Shown here in pieces: positions 34,963-45,218 of a stretch of 64,000 bases of DNA; the first letter of the stretch is position 1; each line of letters begins with the position of its first letter. The translations under genes were made by a program, and so were the position numbers. Where the stretch lies: contig NZ_KB903509.1 of assembly GCF_000379765.1 (NCBI RefSeq), positions 124,001 through 188,000 on the forward strand, read 5' to 3'. This DNA is from Flexithrix dorotheae DSM 6795. GTDB lineage: Bacteria; Bacteroidota; Bacteroidia; Cytophagales; Flammeovirgaceae. The notes under the pieces were generated by a model. The model ran no database searches and was not told the DNA's origin. It was given only the letters and a program-made list of their open reading frames with translations.

Positions 34963-35760
34963 TTATTTTCTTCCCTGGGCTTTTTCAACATCAATAATGG
35001 CCTGCTTAAATTTTCTGGGAATTTTGAAGGGGAAATTCAGTTCCTCGCCATCAAAGCCGGTTCGCGTATAATTCACTTCAAAATTGATACTTTTTATCTG
35101 AGCTTCATCCCTGAAAGTAAATAGTGCATTGGCGGAGTGGGCAATCAGACGGTTGTTAATTTCCTTGAAATTACTGTACTCTACCTGCAACTGGTTACGG
35201 TTGTTAAAATTTTCCACCGTTATCTCCTCCAGTTTAGAAGTTGATTTAGATATTTTACTTTCTATTTTAATGTTATTGACCAGTTGGGAAAGAATTTTAT
35301 GCGTATCATCCTTGGTTACAATAGCATTTCCCTCATCAAAAACCAATGCATTTCCTACCACAATAGATTGCAGCATAGGAAGGTTTAAATCAAACTTTAA
35401 AATTCTCGAGATTTCCGGGAAAGTGTAGGCATAAAATACATTATTCAACCTGTCCAACATGACTACAGAGTCGGGAGTGGCCAGTAATCTTGCGCCTTCA
35501 ATTCCTGTAGGAGATTTCATAGAAAGCCAGATAATGCTGTCCTTTTTCATCCTCACATCAGCAATTACCCTTTGCTTGGTATCACCCTGCTCTATTTTTA
35601 ATTTACCCTTTGCTGTAAATAAAGCATAATCCAGCTCTTTTACTTTTGCCTTTTTGGCAATGATACTGGAAGTTGCCTCTGTTTTTTTACAGGAATTACT
35701 AAATAGTGCCAGGGAAATCAGAGCCGAGAAAAGAAATATTTTTTGGAAAACGTTTTTCAT
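34963..35760 (-). CDS. DUF4292 lipoprotein (LolB-like fold)
   Basis: A 265-residue lipoprotein with a signal peptide and Cys24 in FSNSCKK. The DUF4292 blocks are clear: FTAKGKLKIEQG, IADVRMKKDSIIWLSMKSPTGIEGARLL and TPDSVVMLDRLNNVFY. Such proteins have an LolB/LppX-like half-barrel that may carry lipid or lipoproteins to the outer membrane. Conservation across Bacteroidota is broad. It lies just upstream of a terminator region separating it from valS; it is probably monocistronic. Confidence 0.88.
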   Translation of the reverse strand: MKNVFQKIFLFSALISLALFSNSCKKTEATSSIIAKKAKVKELDYALFTAKGKLKIEQGDTKQRVIADVRMKKDSIIWLSMKSPTGIEGARLLATPDSVVMLDRLNNVFYAYTFPEISRILKFDLNLPMLQSIVVGNALVFDEGNAIVTKDDTHKILSQLVNNIKIESKISKSTSKLEEITVENFNNRNQLQVEYSNFKEINNRLIAHSANALFTFRDEAQIKSINFEVNYTRTGFDGEELNFPFKIPRKFKQAIIDVEKAQGRK

Positions 35761-35932
35761 ATTTTCAGAAAAAAAGTGGGGAATCTTATTTCAGTTAAAG
35801 GTAAAAATGGGTAATAAGTTCCTGTTATAATAATTAAAGTTTTTTGGAATGAGTTTAATTTTTCTGGGCTGAAACCAGCCAATTGTATTATTACCCGCCA
35901 CCAATTTGGAATATAAGATAAAAATAAAGAAA

Positions 35933-35985
35933 AAAGAAGGATAAAAGGAAATTATATGGGATACAAAATTCCTTTTTCCTTCTTT
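35933..35985. terminator. Bidirectional long-stem terminator between valS and the lipoprotein gene
   Basis: The arms 35933-35950 and 35969-35985 pair over 17 bp with a single-base bulge around an 18-nt loop. The plus-strand side is followed by a T-run of about ten, and the minus-strand side by T-rich sequence. It most likely ends the minus-strand valS transcript. Confidence 0.75.
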
Positions 35986-36043
35986 AGTTTTTTTTTTGAT
36001 TTAATTTAAATCAAAGATCAGGCAGTTTAATAAAAAACTAATT

Positions 36044-38659
36044 TTATAAACTGGATAGAGCCGCTTCCAGTGCCACTAATTTTTCCTCTGCATCTTTTTT
36101 CTTCTGCTTCTCATTTTCAACTACTTTTGCCGGAGCATTATTTACAAATCGCTTATTGCCCAACTTTTTATCTACTGATTTTAAGAAGCCCTTGGTATAT
36201 TCAATTTCAGAAAGGATTTTTTCCTTTTCTTTTTCCACATCAATTTCACCGGCAATTGGCACAAAGAATTCATCGGCTGTATATACAAAACTGATAGCAC
36301 CTTCTACTTTTTCAGTGACATATTCTACTTTCGATAAATTAGCCAATCTTTGTAAGATACTTTCAAACTTGCCATAAAAACCTTTGTCGGAAGTTTTGAT
36401 GTATAAATCCAATGCCTGGCTTTTATTTATACCTTTTGAATTTCTCAAATTTCTGATGTTGGTGATTACCTCAAAAACAGCCTCTGCCTCTTTTAAAATA
36501 GCACTGTCATAAGGTAAAAGCTCAGGGTATTTTGCCACCACAATACAATCCTTTTCCGATCGCTCACCGATTAAATGCCAGATTTCTTCAGTAATAAATG
36601 GCATAAACGGGTGTAAGAGTCTTACAATTTGCTCGAAGAAATTAATCGTTTGGTCATAGGTCTTTTTATCAATGGGCTGCTCAAAATCCGGCTTCACCAT
36701 TTCCAGATACCAGGAACAGAAGTCATTCCAAACCAACTTATAGGTGGTCATTAAAGCATCGGAAATTCTGAACTTGGAATAATGATCTTCAATTTCTTCC
36801 ACAGCCTTATTAAACCTGGACTGGAACCACTGAATAGCCACTTCATTGTCACTTCCGGAAAGTTCATCCTTCACTTCCAATCCTTTTACCAGACGTAAAG
36901 CATTCCAGATTTTATTAGAGAAATTCCTGCCCTGAAGACAAAGTTTTTCATCAAAAAGCAAATCATTTCCTGCAGGAGAAGAAAACAACATTCCTGTTCT
37001 GATTCCGTCTGCTCCATACTTATCGATTAAATCCAAAGGATCGGGTGAGTTACCCAAAGATTTAGACATTTTTCTCCTTTGCTTATCCCGAACAATTCCC
37101 GTCAGGTAAACATTTTTGAATGGTAATTCGCCTTTATATTCATACCCAGTAATGATCATTCTGGCTACCCAGAAGAATAAAATTTCCGGAGCAGTTACCA
37201 AATCATTAGTTGGATAATAATATTTGATATCCTCATTATCAGGATCGTTAATTCCATTGAATACAGAAATTGGCCACAGCCATGAGGAAGCCCAGGTATC
37301 CAATACATCCTCCTCCTGCCTTAAATCAGCTAAAGTGAGGCTGGCATCTTTTTCCTGAGCCAGTTTCAAGGCCCCTTCTTCATTATTTCCTACTACATAA
37401 GAACCATCTGGAAGGTACCAGGCCGGAATTCTGTGCCCCCACCAAAGTTGTCTGGAGATACACCAGTCCCGGATGTTTTCCATCCAGTGTTTATAGGTAT
37501 TCTTGAACTTTGAAGGATAAAACTTGATGTTATCATTCATCACATTTTCCAGCGCAGGTTTTGAAAGCCCATCCATTTTCATGAACCACTGCATGGAAAG
37601 TTTGGGTTCAATCACCGCATCAGTTCTTTCCGAAAAACCCACTTTGTTCACCATGTCCTCAATCTTCACCAGCTGCTCCATGGCTTCCAGTTCCTTCACA
37701 ATTTTTTTCCTTACCACAAACCTGTCCTCACCAACAAAAAATTGAGCCTTCTCACTTAATGTTCCATCATCTTCCAGAATATCAATAACTTCCAAATTGT
37801 GTCTTATTCCAATTTCGTAGTCATTCAAATCATGGGCAGGAGTAATTTTCAGGCAACCTGTACCAAACTCCATATCCACATAATCATCTCCAATAACAGG
37901 CACTTCCCTATTCACCATTGGAATAATCACCTTTTTCCCAATCAGATGCTTGAATCTTTCATCATTTGGATTTACACAAACCGCACTATCACCCAAAATT
38001 GTTTCTGGCCTTGTAGTAGCAATGGTTACAAATTCGTCTTCATCTTTAATTTTATATTTCACATAGAAAAGCCTGGAATTTACTTCTCTGTGAATTACTT
38101 CCTCATCGGACAAAGCCGTTTTACCCTGAGGATCCCAGTTTACCATTCGAACTCCCCTGTAAATCAGCCCTTTTTTATGAAGATCCACAAATACGGAAAT
38201 TACCTCTTTGTAATAATCCTCATCCATTGTAAATCGGGTTCTGTCCCAATCGCATGAAGCCCCCAATTTTTTTAACTGCTCCAGGATGATCCCGCCATAT
38301 TTTTCCTTCCATTCCCAGGCATAACTTAGGAATTCGTCTCTGGAAATATCTTTTTTATTAATCCCTTTCTCCTCTTTCAGCATTTTTACCACTTTGGCTT
38401 CAGTGGCAATTGAAGCATGGTCAGTACCAGGCACCCAACAAGCCTCTTTTCCCTGCATTCTTGCCCTTCTGGTCAATACATCCTGAATGGTATTATTAAG
38501 CATGTGCCCCATGTGCAACACTCCTGTTACGTTTGGAGGGGGAATTACTATGGTAAAGGGTTCTTTATCTGGATTTGGTTTGGAACTAAAAAATTTCTGA
38601 TCCAGCCAATACTTATACCACTTATCTTCTACATCCTGAGGATTATATGTTTTTTCCAT
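36044..38659 (-). CDS. valS: Valyl-tRNA synthetase
   Basis: ValS joins valine to its tRNA. The class I motif HIGH appears as HMGH (residues 49-52, PPNVTGVLHMGHM), and KMSKS at 530-534 (RRKMSKSLGNSPDPLDL). The editing domain has TRPETILGD near 216-224, and the zinc-free connective part WWGHRIPAWY near 406-415 is normal. The C-terminal helical anticodon domain and the coiled-coil tRNA-binding arm (LSEIEYTKGFLKSVDKKL) complete the 871 residues. It probably has its own promoter (a TAGTTTTG box about 70 bp upstream). Confidence 0.98.
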   Translation of the reverse strand: MEKTYNPQDVEDKWYKYWLDQKFFSSKPNPDKEPFTIVIPPPNVTGVLHMGHMLNNTIQDVLTRRARMQGKEACWVPGTDHASIATEAKVVKMLKEEKGINKKDISRDEFLSYAWEWKEKYGGIILEQLKKLGASCDWDRTRFTMDEDYYKEVISVFVDLHKKGLIYRGVRMVNWDPQGKTALSDEEVIHREVNSRLFYVKYKIKDEDEFVTIATTRPETILGDSAVCVNPNDERFKHLIGKKVIIPMVNREVPVIGDDYVDMEFGTGCLKITPAHDLNDYEIGIRHNLEVIDILEDDGTLSEKAQFFVGEDRFVVRKKIVKELEAMEQLVKIEDMVNKVGFSERTDAVIEPKLSMQWFMKMDGLSKPALENVMNDNIKFYPSKFKNTYKHWMENIRDWCISRQLWWGHRIPAWYLPDGSYVVGNNEEGALKLAQEKDASLTLADLRQEEDVLDTWASSWLWPISVFNGINDPDNEDIKYYYPTNDLVTAPEILFFWVARMIITGYEYKGELPFKNVYLTGIVRDKQRRKMSKSLGNSPDPLDLIDKYGADGIRTGMLFSSPAGNDLLFDEKLCLQGRNFSNKIWNALRLVKGLEVKDELSGSDNEVAIQWFQSRFNKAVEEIEDHYSKFRISDALMTTYKLVWNDFCSWYLEMVKPDFEQPIDKKTYDQTINFFEQIVRLLHPFMPFITEEIWHLIGERSEKDCIVVAKYPELLPYDSAILKEAEAVFEVITNIRNLRNSKGINKSQALDLYIKTSDKGFYGKFESILQRLANLSKVEYVTEKVEGAISFVYTADEFFVPIAGEIDVEKEKEKILSEIEYTKGFLKSVDKKLGNKRFVNNAPAKVVENEKQKKKDAEEKLVALEAALSSL

Positions 38660-38730
38660 TCTAATGAATTCTTCTTTTATCAGGGACTTAAAAACCTCCC
38701 ATTAAATTTGTTTGATAATAAAAATGATTG

Positions 38731-38738
38731 CAAAACTA
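38731..38738 (-). promoter_or_regulatory. -7 box TAGTTTTG before valS
   Basis: The minus strand reads TAGTTTTG here, a perfect TAnnTTTG match, about 72 bp before the valS start codon. No clear TTTG stands at the -33 distance; the gap between valS and the J-domain gene is only 102 bp. Confidence 0.4.
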
Positions 38739-38761
38739 GCAAAGAAGTGATTGAAAACCTC

Positions 38762-39544
38762 TTAAATAAAACCATCCCTTTCATTTCGGGCATTAATTGA
38801 TTTTATAGCTTTCTCATAACATTCGATCAGTTCCCGGAATTTCTTCACATTTCCACCTAAATCAGGATGATATTCCTTACTTAGTTTCCTAAACCAATAT
38901 TTTACATCGCTGACTTCTGCACTCCAGTCCAAACCAAAAATTTTCAAATAATGAGGCGCTTTTTTGAACTTATCCAACTCCATTTTTTTCTCCTCTGTAC
39001 AGAAAATCTGGCCTCTGGCTTTGGTTTCACCGGTATTATCTAGTTCTCTTTTGTTTAATTTAAAAACAGGAGTATCGGGAGCTGGTTTAAATTTATCGGA
39101 ATACCGAACCCCATAAACCACAAGTTCACTACTGGCTTTTTTCTTAATTAAATACTTACAGAAACCAAATTTTTCGTAGACAAACTCCAGCTTAGTGGTT
39201 TCTGCAAATCCGGCATCCTGTGATTGAAAAGTAACTTGTTCTACTTTTTGTTCCACATATTCCTCGAAAGCAAAATTGGGATTTCTGCATATCGCTCTTT
39301 TATTTTTGAGGGCTGCCAAAACTTTTTCTTCAGCAGCTTTAAAAGAATCTTCAGTACCAAACAGATGAGGTCTTTTTTTGTGTGCATCAGCAATTACCCA
39401 AAATACCTTTTCCTCAGGGATTTCACATGCTGAAACAAACGTATGATGCTCAATACCAATACCATCCGGGTTAATTAATCTTTCTTCAAAAGGTTCTGTG
39501 AGCAGCAGGCGATTATCCTCAAATATTGTCCTATTTTTATCCAT
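38762..39544 (-). CDS. Protein with C-terminal J (DnaJ) domain
   Basis: A 260-residue cytoplasmic protein whose last 60 residues form a J domain: YLKIFGLDWSAEVSDVKYWF then RKLSKEYHPDLGG, with the HPD motif at 226-228 and KFRELIECYEKAI as helix III. J domains stimulate Hsp70 (DnaK). The N-terminal 190 residues are not recognised; they include DKFKPAPDTPVFKLN and no zinc finger or G/F region, so this is not DnaJ or CbpA. It may send a special client to DnaK. A TAACTTTG box lies only 5 bp before the start codon, so the transcript may be nearly leaderless. Confidence 0.8.
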   Translation of the reverse strand: MDKNRTIFEDNRLLLTEPFEERLINPDGIGIEHHTFVSACEIPEEKVFWVIADAHKKRPHLFGTEDSFKAAEEKVLAALKNKRAICRNPNFAFEEYVEQKVEQVTFQSQDAGFAETTKLEFVYEKFGFCKYLIKKKASSELVVYGVRYSDKFKPAPDTPVFKLNKRELDNTGETKARGQIFCTEEKKMELDKFKKAPHYLKIFGLDWSAEVSDVKYWFRKLSKEYHPDLGGNVKKFRELIECYEKAIKSINARNERDGFI

Positions 39545-39672
39545 AACCGCAAAGTTATAAAATATGATCTTTAGGCAAGAGAAAAATAGACTTCTTTAAG
39601 AGAAGAAAATCTAACAATTTAGAAATAAAGGTAAAGCGTTCTCCCTGCATATGAGTTGCTGACCAAATGAGC

Positions 39673-42600
39673 TTACTCTAACATGATCTTTTTGATAAAT
39701 ACTTCCTCATTCAATTCAAGTATGACCAGGTATAATCCGGCAGGGTTTCCAGTTAATTCTAAAGGAATAATGTTTTCCCCACTCACCATGCCTACATTTT
39801 CCTGGTAGACTTCCTTACCAAGGAAATTCACCATTTTAAGAGAAAGGTTCCCAGGTTTTAACACATTGAAATTCACATTAAAACTTCCGGATGAAGGGTT
39901 AGGGTAAAGGTTCAGACCAATTTTTTCTTCATCTCCTTTATTAATGCCAAGAGGACCAGGTTCTTCCCCAACTCCTATCCGAACAGGGTCCGAAACATAA
40001 GTAGCCCCAGAACTGTTGAAAGCCTTGACAGTAAGGGTAAATACGCCTTCTGTTTTGAAAGTTAAATCTCGGGTAAACGGGAAGGTATCATCCTCTCCAG
40101 CATTTTGACCATCCACCAGAAAAACCACTCTGTCAATCCCATAATCCTTTCCTGTTTGGGTCACAATTTCTATTGTTTCATCTACATTTATGGTTGTATC
40201 CTGTGCTGGAGAAATAATCTGAACCGGGGACTGGGGATTATCCACATCCTGGACTATTACATTAATTAACTGACTATTCCCAGTGGACCCCTGATTATCA
40301 ATTGCTCTGGCATAAATGGAATAAGGTCCGGCCTCTGGTTTAGCCCACAAGTAGGTGTAAGGTTCGGTTTCATCCTCACCTACTTTCTCTCCATTAATAT
40401 AAAACTCCACTATACTAATGCTTCCATCCTTATCAATGGTCGTAGCCTCCAGATTTATTAAAGCGGTGGAGGTAAAAGTGGCATTATCCTTAGGTGTTTT
40501 CATGGAAATTGTTGGAGGTAAATTTCCTGGTACAGAATTTATGGAAATCAGTACGAGCTCCGAAGTTGTCACTCCTCCCTGATCATCGTATGCCTTTACG
40601 GTAAGCTCATAATCTTCAGCAATGGTAGTTTCCCAGGTAAATTTATAGGGAGCTGTGGAATCCGTATTCAATAAATTTCCGTTGTAGTAAAAATCAACTT
40701 TGGTAATTTCTCCATCTGAATCAGATGCTGAAGCTTCATATATAAAAGGCTCACCGATGTCGAATTTTGCTCCATTTTTTGGTGAAATTATAGTAGCTGT
40801 CGGGAGGGAATTATTTGGATCAACATTACCAACATTTATACTCACCACTGAAGAAGTTACCACCGCCCCTGAATTATCTGTAGCCTTTGCGGTAAGGTTA
40901 TAAATTCCTTTTTCTACTTTTTCCCATAAGAAATTATAAGGGCTCGTTTGTGTAGAACCAAGTAAGGTACTTCCCTGAAAAAACTCCACTTTGGCAATTT
41001 CTCCATCTTCATCCGATGCTTCAGCCTCTAAAATAATATCAATTTTGTCTTCCTCAAGGATAGTATTGTTAGCCGGTTTAGTCAATTTTACTACAGGCTT
41101 TTTGTTAACCACTGCACCGGAACAATAGGTTTCATTATTGGATAAATCCCTTGCTACATCTCCCAGGACACTCTCCGGATGAAATAATATCAATCTGTCT
41201 ATAGCATGACCATTCGACCTTGGAGCAATTTGTAACTCATATTCACCAGGTTTATCAAATTCCACAAAAATCTGAAACGTAGCATATAGAGGAGAAATAA
41301 CGTAACTCCTCCAGCTCCAGGCATTTACAATTCCATGATAAACACTAAACCATCCATCTACGCTATTATAAGAAGTTGCTGCCCCTGAAGGCGCATTATA
41401 TCCATCTTTTGGATAAACTATAGCCCCATCTTCTTCCGCAAACATTTTAGCATTTTCTACTTTAAACCAGGTATCATTATTTTCCGAGGGTAGATTACCT
41501 TTGGCAATCCTACTATGCCACTGAAATTTATATGTACCAGTTTTGTTAATAGTAATATTAAACGTTAGGATATCGGAAACAGGTTTATCAAAATAATTTG
41601 GTCCATCCCATTCAATATAGCCTTGTCCTGTATATCCAGATAAATCGGATTTAAATTTCCAATCACCCGTGAGCGTTGCTTCTTCTCCTTCAATTATGAG
41701 TAATCCATCATTTTCAGCGTAAGTAGTTGCGCATTCCCCACTTCCGGGGGCAGCCACTTTAATTTCCACAACATCCGATACTGTAGAATCACCCTGATCG
41801 TCAAAAGCAATTGCTTTCAGTTCATAATCTCCCTCTTCCACATTTGCCCAACTATAAGAATATGGATTGGTATTATCTTCTCCTAAAAGTTTTTCTCCTG
41901 CCATAAATCTTACCTTTTGAATAAGTCCATCCGGATCACTGGCATTTGCCTCCAGAACAATGGTTGACCCTTTTTCAAAACTATCACCATTGGTTGGACT
42001 TGATAAGGATGATACTGGCGGAATATTTATTCCATCAAGCGTTTGGAACTCCATGAAATCTATTCGTGTCCATTCACCACCCTGTCTTACCCCTTTAATT
42101 TCTATTTCCGTACCCTTTGCTATTTCAGTGTTTGTAAGTAAAATCTTTTTCACCAGTGTAATTTCTCCAGGTCCCGAAGAACCTAAATTTTGGTCTAACA
42201 CAAAACTTGATACCTGCTTTCCTCCAATGTTCACTTCTATTGAACCTTTTCCATCATTTTCATCAAAATAAGCTAGCACAATTCTATAAGTATCCGTTTC
42301 ACCGTTAAATGTAAAAGAGGCTGTCCCAACACTTCCATCTCCTCCGGAAAGGATACCGATTACTTTCCCATTAGAAGCATAAGGAGCCTCTTCTATCTGG
42401 TAATTTGTTAATTCCATTTGCTCTGCCTCATAGAACTTATCATCTATAATCACATTCTCCTCCACTTTAATGGATACTGAACCAGAATAAATAGTGTCAA
42501 GTGATTCAGCAATTAACCTGGCTGAAATATTATAATTTCCTAAAGTTGCATTGTCCCAACTACTTGCATATGGAGCTGAAGTTGCTTCTTTTATTACTGT

Positions 42601-44751
42601 ATTTCCATTTAAATACTCCACCTTTGTAATAGAGGATGGAGGATTCGAAATATTTACGGAAAGAGGAATATTCTCATCAACTTTAAAAGTGGCATTAGAA
42701 GTAGGACTTGTAAGGGATAAGACGGGTTTTAGCGCAACCACAAAAACATTCACCGGATTAGAGATAGCAGAATCACCTGAAGTCAAATACATTTTTGCAG
42801 TTATATCATATTCTCCTGTTTTATTTGAAAACCAGTTTATCGAAAACGGAGATTGGGTTACTGATCCAATTTCTTTATTATCAACATAATAGTGTATTGC
42901 AGAAATAGTATCTTCTCCAATGGAATAGTTGGGAACAATTTTGATCACAGAGTCTTGAAAAAACTCCTGGTTTTCAGCTGGTTGCTGAATAGAAACTTCT
43001 GCCATGAAAGGATTGACCTTGACAGAAACCGTATCTGAAACCACTTCCTCCCCAGACTTCAGGCGCATTTTACCAATAAATTTATAATTACCTTCCTCTA
43101 CATTCTGGTAATCGAATGAGTAAGGTGGAATAGTGACTGTATCCAAAGGATTGACAGCATTATAATAAATGATTTCCAGTATGGTGTCTAAACCTACAGT
43201 AGTATTTACTTCAAGCAAAATATCGGAATACTCGTTAAACTCCTGGTTATTAGTAGGACTGGTAATGGTAATTTCAGGTTGAAAGGGAACAACATTCACA
43301 CTTATCAATTCCGAATCAACAAAATCTCCTGATTCCAAATACATTCTCACCATAAGGCTTGATAATCCACTATCCAGATTTTCCAATAAATAAGCATAAG
43401 GCTCTTCTGTGTCCTGATTTATTAAAACACTATCCTTAAAAAAATCGACTCTGGCAATACTATCCTTCCAAATGCTATACTCTGTCTCAATCTGGATGCT
43501 TTCCAAATCATTAAAAGTTTCATTATTAAGGGGGCTGGTTATGCTAATTGAAGGTGTAAAAGCATTAACTGTAACGTTTACGGTGTCTGAATATAAGGAA
43601 TCACCTGAGGTTAAATTAAATTTGGCAAAAATTCCATAAATACCTTCTCCAACCTCCGTCCAGTTGTATTCAAACGGGGTGTTTGGGGTTTCAAAAAGGA
43701 TATCTGTATCAGCATAAAAAGTCACCTTGTTTACAGTATCCTGCCATAATTCTACTTCTGCCGAAATCTGCAATGAAGCGGGTTCGTCATATGTTGCGTT
43801 ATTTTCCGGAGCTAAAATAGTTGCTGTAGGTATAAAAGGATCAACAGTTATGGCAATTGGTGCGGATGAAACGGTATCCTTATTTGTAAATAAATCTCCT
43901 TTAATGTCAAAAGTCCCTGCATTAACATTTTCCCAATTGAGGCTAAACGGAGCAGTATTTGATTCTCCAATAAATTCAGTATCCGCATAATATTCCACCT
44001 TTACTATTGTATCATTTCCGGCTAAAATATCAGGAAGTATTTCTATTGATTCTGTTTCATTAAAAACCTGATTATCAAGTGGTTTTAAAAGAGATATTTC
44101 TGGTATAAAATCAATGACTGAAAAATTAATTTCCTCTGAAATAACAGAATCTTCCTCTTCATAATACAAAATAGCTTTTGCGGCATGATCTCCAATACCT
44201 GCTCCTGCAAGAATGTGCTCATATGGAGGAGATGATTTTGAAGCCAAAAGCATTTCGTTCCAGTAAAAATCAACCTTTTCTAAAATTTTGTTCCCCATTT
44301 CAACTTGAGCAAGAAAGGTAATATTAGTGCCCTCATCAAATTCTTCTCCCTCTGAGGGGTTCAAAATTTCAATACCTGGCTGAAATTCAGTAATTAAAAT
44401 ATTGACCGTATCAGAATATATGGTATCACCCAAAGCGTGAAATAACCTTGCAAAAACATTCGGATTTCCGGGCGATAAATTTTTCCATGTAAATGAATAT
44501 GGGTCAGAATTAGTCTCTCCAATTTTAATGGTGTCAGCAAAAAACTCTATCTTGTCAATAGAATCTGTAGAGTATTGAATATTCAGATCAATTGTTATAC
44601 TATCAATCTCATTAAACTCACTGCCTTCTGTTGGGTAAGACACTGACAAAGAATCTCCATTTATTTTATAAAAAAAATCTGTTGCCTGGGTTTTAGTATT
44701 GGCTACAATCACCAACAGAAAAAATATAAAAAACTGGTATTGTTTTACCAT
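39673..44751 (-). CDS. Giant secreted Ig-repeat protein with CBM-like modules and T9SS tail
   Basis: A 1692-residue cell-surface or secreted protein. After a signal peptide (about 1-23) come eight Ig-like repeats of about 92 residues (31-771), a CBM6-like module (772-907, opening FYEAEQMELTNY), Ig repeat 9 (908-1016), a second carbohydrate-binding-like module (1017-1212, with GYTGQGYIEW and SNGHAIDRLIL), Ig repeats 10-13 (1213-1612) and a T9SS sorting domain (1613-1692, LNLYPNPSSGSF to FIKKIMLE). The repeats resemble Big_7 domains. Repeats 1-8 lack the DxDG loop that repeats 9-12 have (SDPDG, SDEDG, SDSDG, DKDG). It is likely a glycan-binding adhesin. It lies downstream of a paralogue. Confidence 0.9.
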   Translation of the reverse strand: MVKQYQFFIFFLLVIVANTKTQATDFFYKINGDSLSVSYPTEGSEFNEIDSITIDLNIQYSTDSIDKIEFFADTIKIGETNSDPYSFTWKNLSPGNPNVFARLFHALGDTIYSDTVNILITEFQPGIEILNPSEGEEFDEGTNITFLAQVEMGNKILEKVDFYWNEMLLASKSSPPYEHILAGAGIGDHAAKAILYYEEEDSVISEEINFSVIDFIPEISLLKPLDNQVFNETESIEILPDILAGNDTIVKVEYYADTEFIGESNTAPFSLNWENVNAGTFDIKGDLFTNKDTVSSAPIAITVDPFIPTATILAPENNATYDEPASLQISAEVELWQDTVNKVTFYADTDILFETPNTPFEYNWTEVGEGIYGIFAKFNLTSGDSLYSDTVNVTVNAFTPSISITSPLNNETFNDLESIQIETEYSIWKDSIARVDFFKDSVLINQDTEEPYAYLLENLDSGLSSLMVRMYLESGDFVDSELISVNVVPFQPEITITSPTNNQEFNEYSDILLEVNTTVGLDTILEIIYYNAVNPLDTVTIPPYSFDYQNVEEGNYKFIGKMRLKSGEEVVSDTVSVKVNPFMAEVSIQQPAENQEFFQDSVIKIVPNYSIGEDTISAIHYYVDNKEIGSVTQSPFSINWFSNKTGEYDITAKMYLTSGDSAISNPVNVFVVALKPVLSLTSPTSNATFKVDENIPLSVNISNPPSSITKVEYLNGNTVIKEATSAPYASSWDNATLGNYNISARLIAESLDTIYSGSVSIKVEENVIIDDKFYEAEQMELTNYQIEEAPYASNGKVIGILSGGDGSVGTASFTFNGETDTYRIVLAYFDENDGKGSIEVNIGGKQVSSFVLDQNLGSSGPGEITLVKKILLTNTEIAKGTEIEIKGVRQGGEWTRIDFMEFQTLDGINIPPVSSLSSPTNGDSFEKGSTIVLEANASDPDGLIQKVRFMAGEKLLGEDNTNPYSYSWANVEEGDYELKAIAFDDQGDSTVSDVVEIKVAAPGSGECATTYAENDGLLIIEGEEATLTGDWKFKSDLSGYTGQGYIEWDGPNYFDKPVSDILTFNITINKTGTYKFQWHSRIAKGNLPSENNDTWFKVENAKMFAEEDGAIVYPKDGYNAPSGAATSYNSVDGWFSVYHGIVNAWSWRSYVISPLYATFQIFVEFDKPGEYELQIAPRSNGHAIDRLILFHPESVLGDVARDLSNNETYCSGAVVNKKPVVKLTKPANNTILEEDKIDIILEAEASDEDGEIAKVEFFQGSTLLGSTQTSPYNFLWEKVEKGIYNLTAKATDNSGAVVTSSVVSINVGNVDPNNSLPTATIISPKNGAKFDIGEPFIYEASASDSDGEITKVDFYYNGNLLNTDSTAPYKFTWETTIAEDYELTVKAYDDQGGVTTSELVLISINSVPGNLPPTISMKTPKDNATFTSTALINLEATTIDKDGSISIVEFYINGEKVGEDETEPYTYLWAKPEAGPYSIYARAIDNQGSTGNSQLINVIVQDVDNPQSPVQIISPAQDTTINVDETIEIVTQTGKDYGIDRVVFLVDGQNAGEDDTFPFTRDLTFKTEGVFTLTVKAFNSSGATYVSDPVRIGVGEEPGPLGINKGDEEKIGLNLYPNPSSGSFNVNFNVLKPGNLSLKMVNFLGKEVYQENVGMVSGENIIPLELTGNPAGLYLVILELNEEVFIKKIMLE

Positions 44752-45133
44752 AAAATTAATTCGATTAAAAGTCTTATATAATTCTTATCCTGGTATATGA
44801 AAAGCTAATTTTCAATAATTAAATGTGCGTATTTTCCTATGTCCTATTGTTTGATAAGCAATTAGGTTTTGGTTCTGTTAATCAAAAAAGGCCTGAAAGG
44901 TTATTGGATTGAATTGTTGAAGCAATAAGTTAATCACAGGAAAAGGGAAAAATATTACTCCCTTCCTTTCATCCATTAACTTGAAATTGTGCACAAAAAT
45001 AATCAAAAAATACAAGCTTATTATAATTTGAATAGTTTTAACCTTTTTCTTTTTTCACTAAAAAAAGCCTTAAAAGCTTAAAAAGAGATAAAAAATTGTT
45101 TTTTGGTTAATTAAAAATGCTTTGAGCAAAAAT
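44752..45133. other. Intergenic region between the two giant genes
   Basis: About 380 bp of A+T-rich DNA that should hold the promoter of the 1692-residue gene. No gene and no consensus promoter were found. Repeated AAAGCTT/AAGCCTT words occur at 45055-45085 but make no convincing hairpin. Confidence 0.5.
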
Positions 45134-45190
45134 CATGACTTTTATTAAACTTCTTACATATAAAAAAACCAGCTTGGGGAAAGCTGGTCT
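45134..45190 (-). terminator. Terminator element A, repeated at 49987
   Basis: A 57-bp element after the 1502-residue gene. A 28-bp leader (catgacttttatta plus cttacatat) precedes an A-run and a hairpin with arms ccagctt/aagctgg. On the minus strand the hairpin is followed by a T-run, as in an intrinsic terminator. An element with the same leader and stem but a different loop lies at 49987-50045. The shared leader beyond the stem means these are related copies. Confidence 0.8.
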
Positions 45191-45218
45191 TTCAATGTTA
45201 TCAGAATGGTAGAAAAGA

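Noticed and set aside
35995-36015. Palindrome tttgattta-att-taaatcaaa after valS as terminator
   Set aside because: On the minus strand it is followed by an A-run and not a T-run; the longer stem at 35933-35985 fits better.
37799-38257. 152-aa frame antisense to valS
   Set aside because: Lies within valS, whose motifs are intact; amino acid composition (many His, Asn, Ile) is that of a shadow frame.
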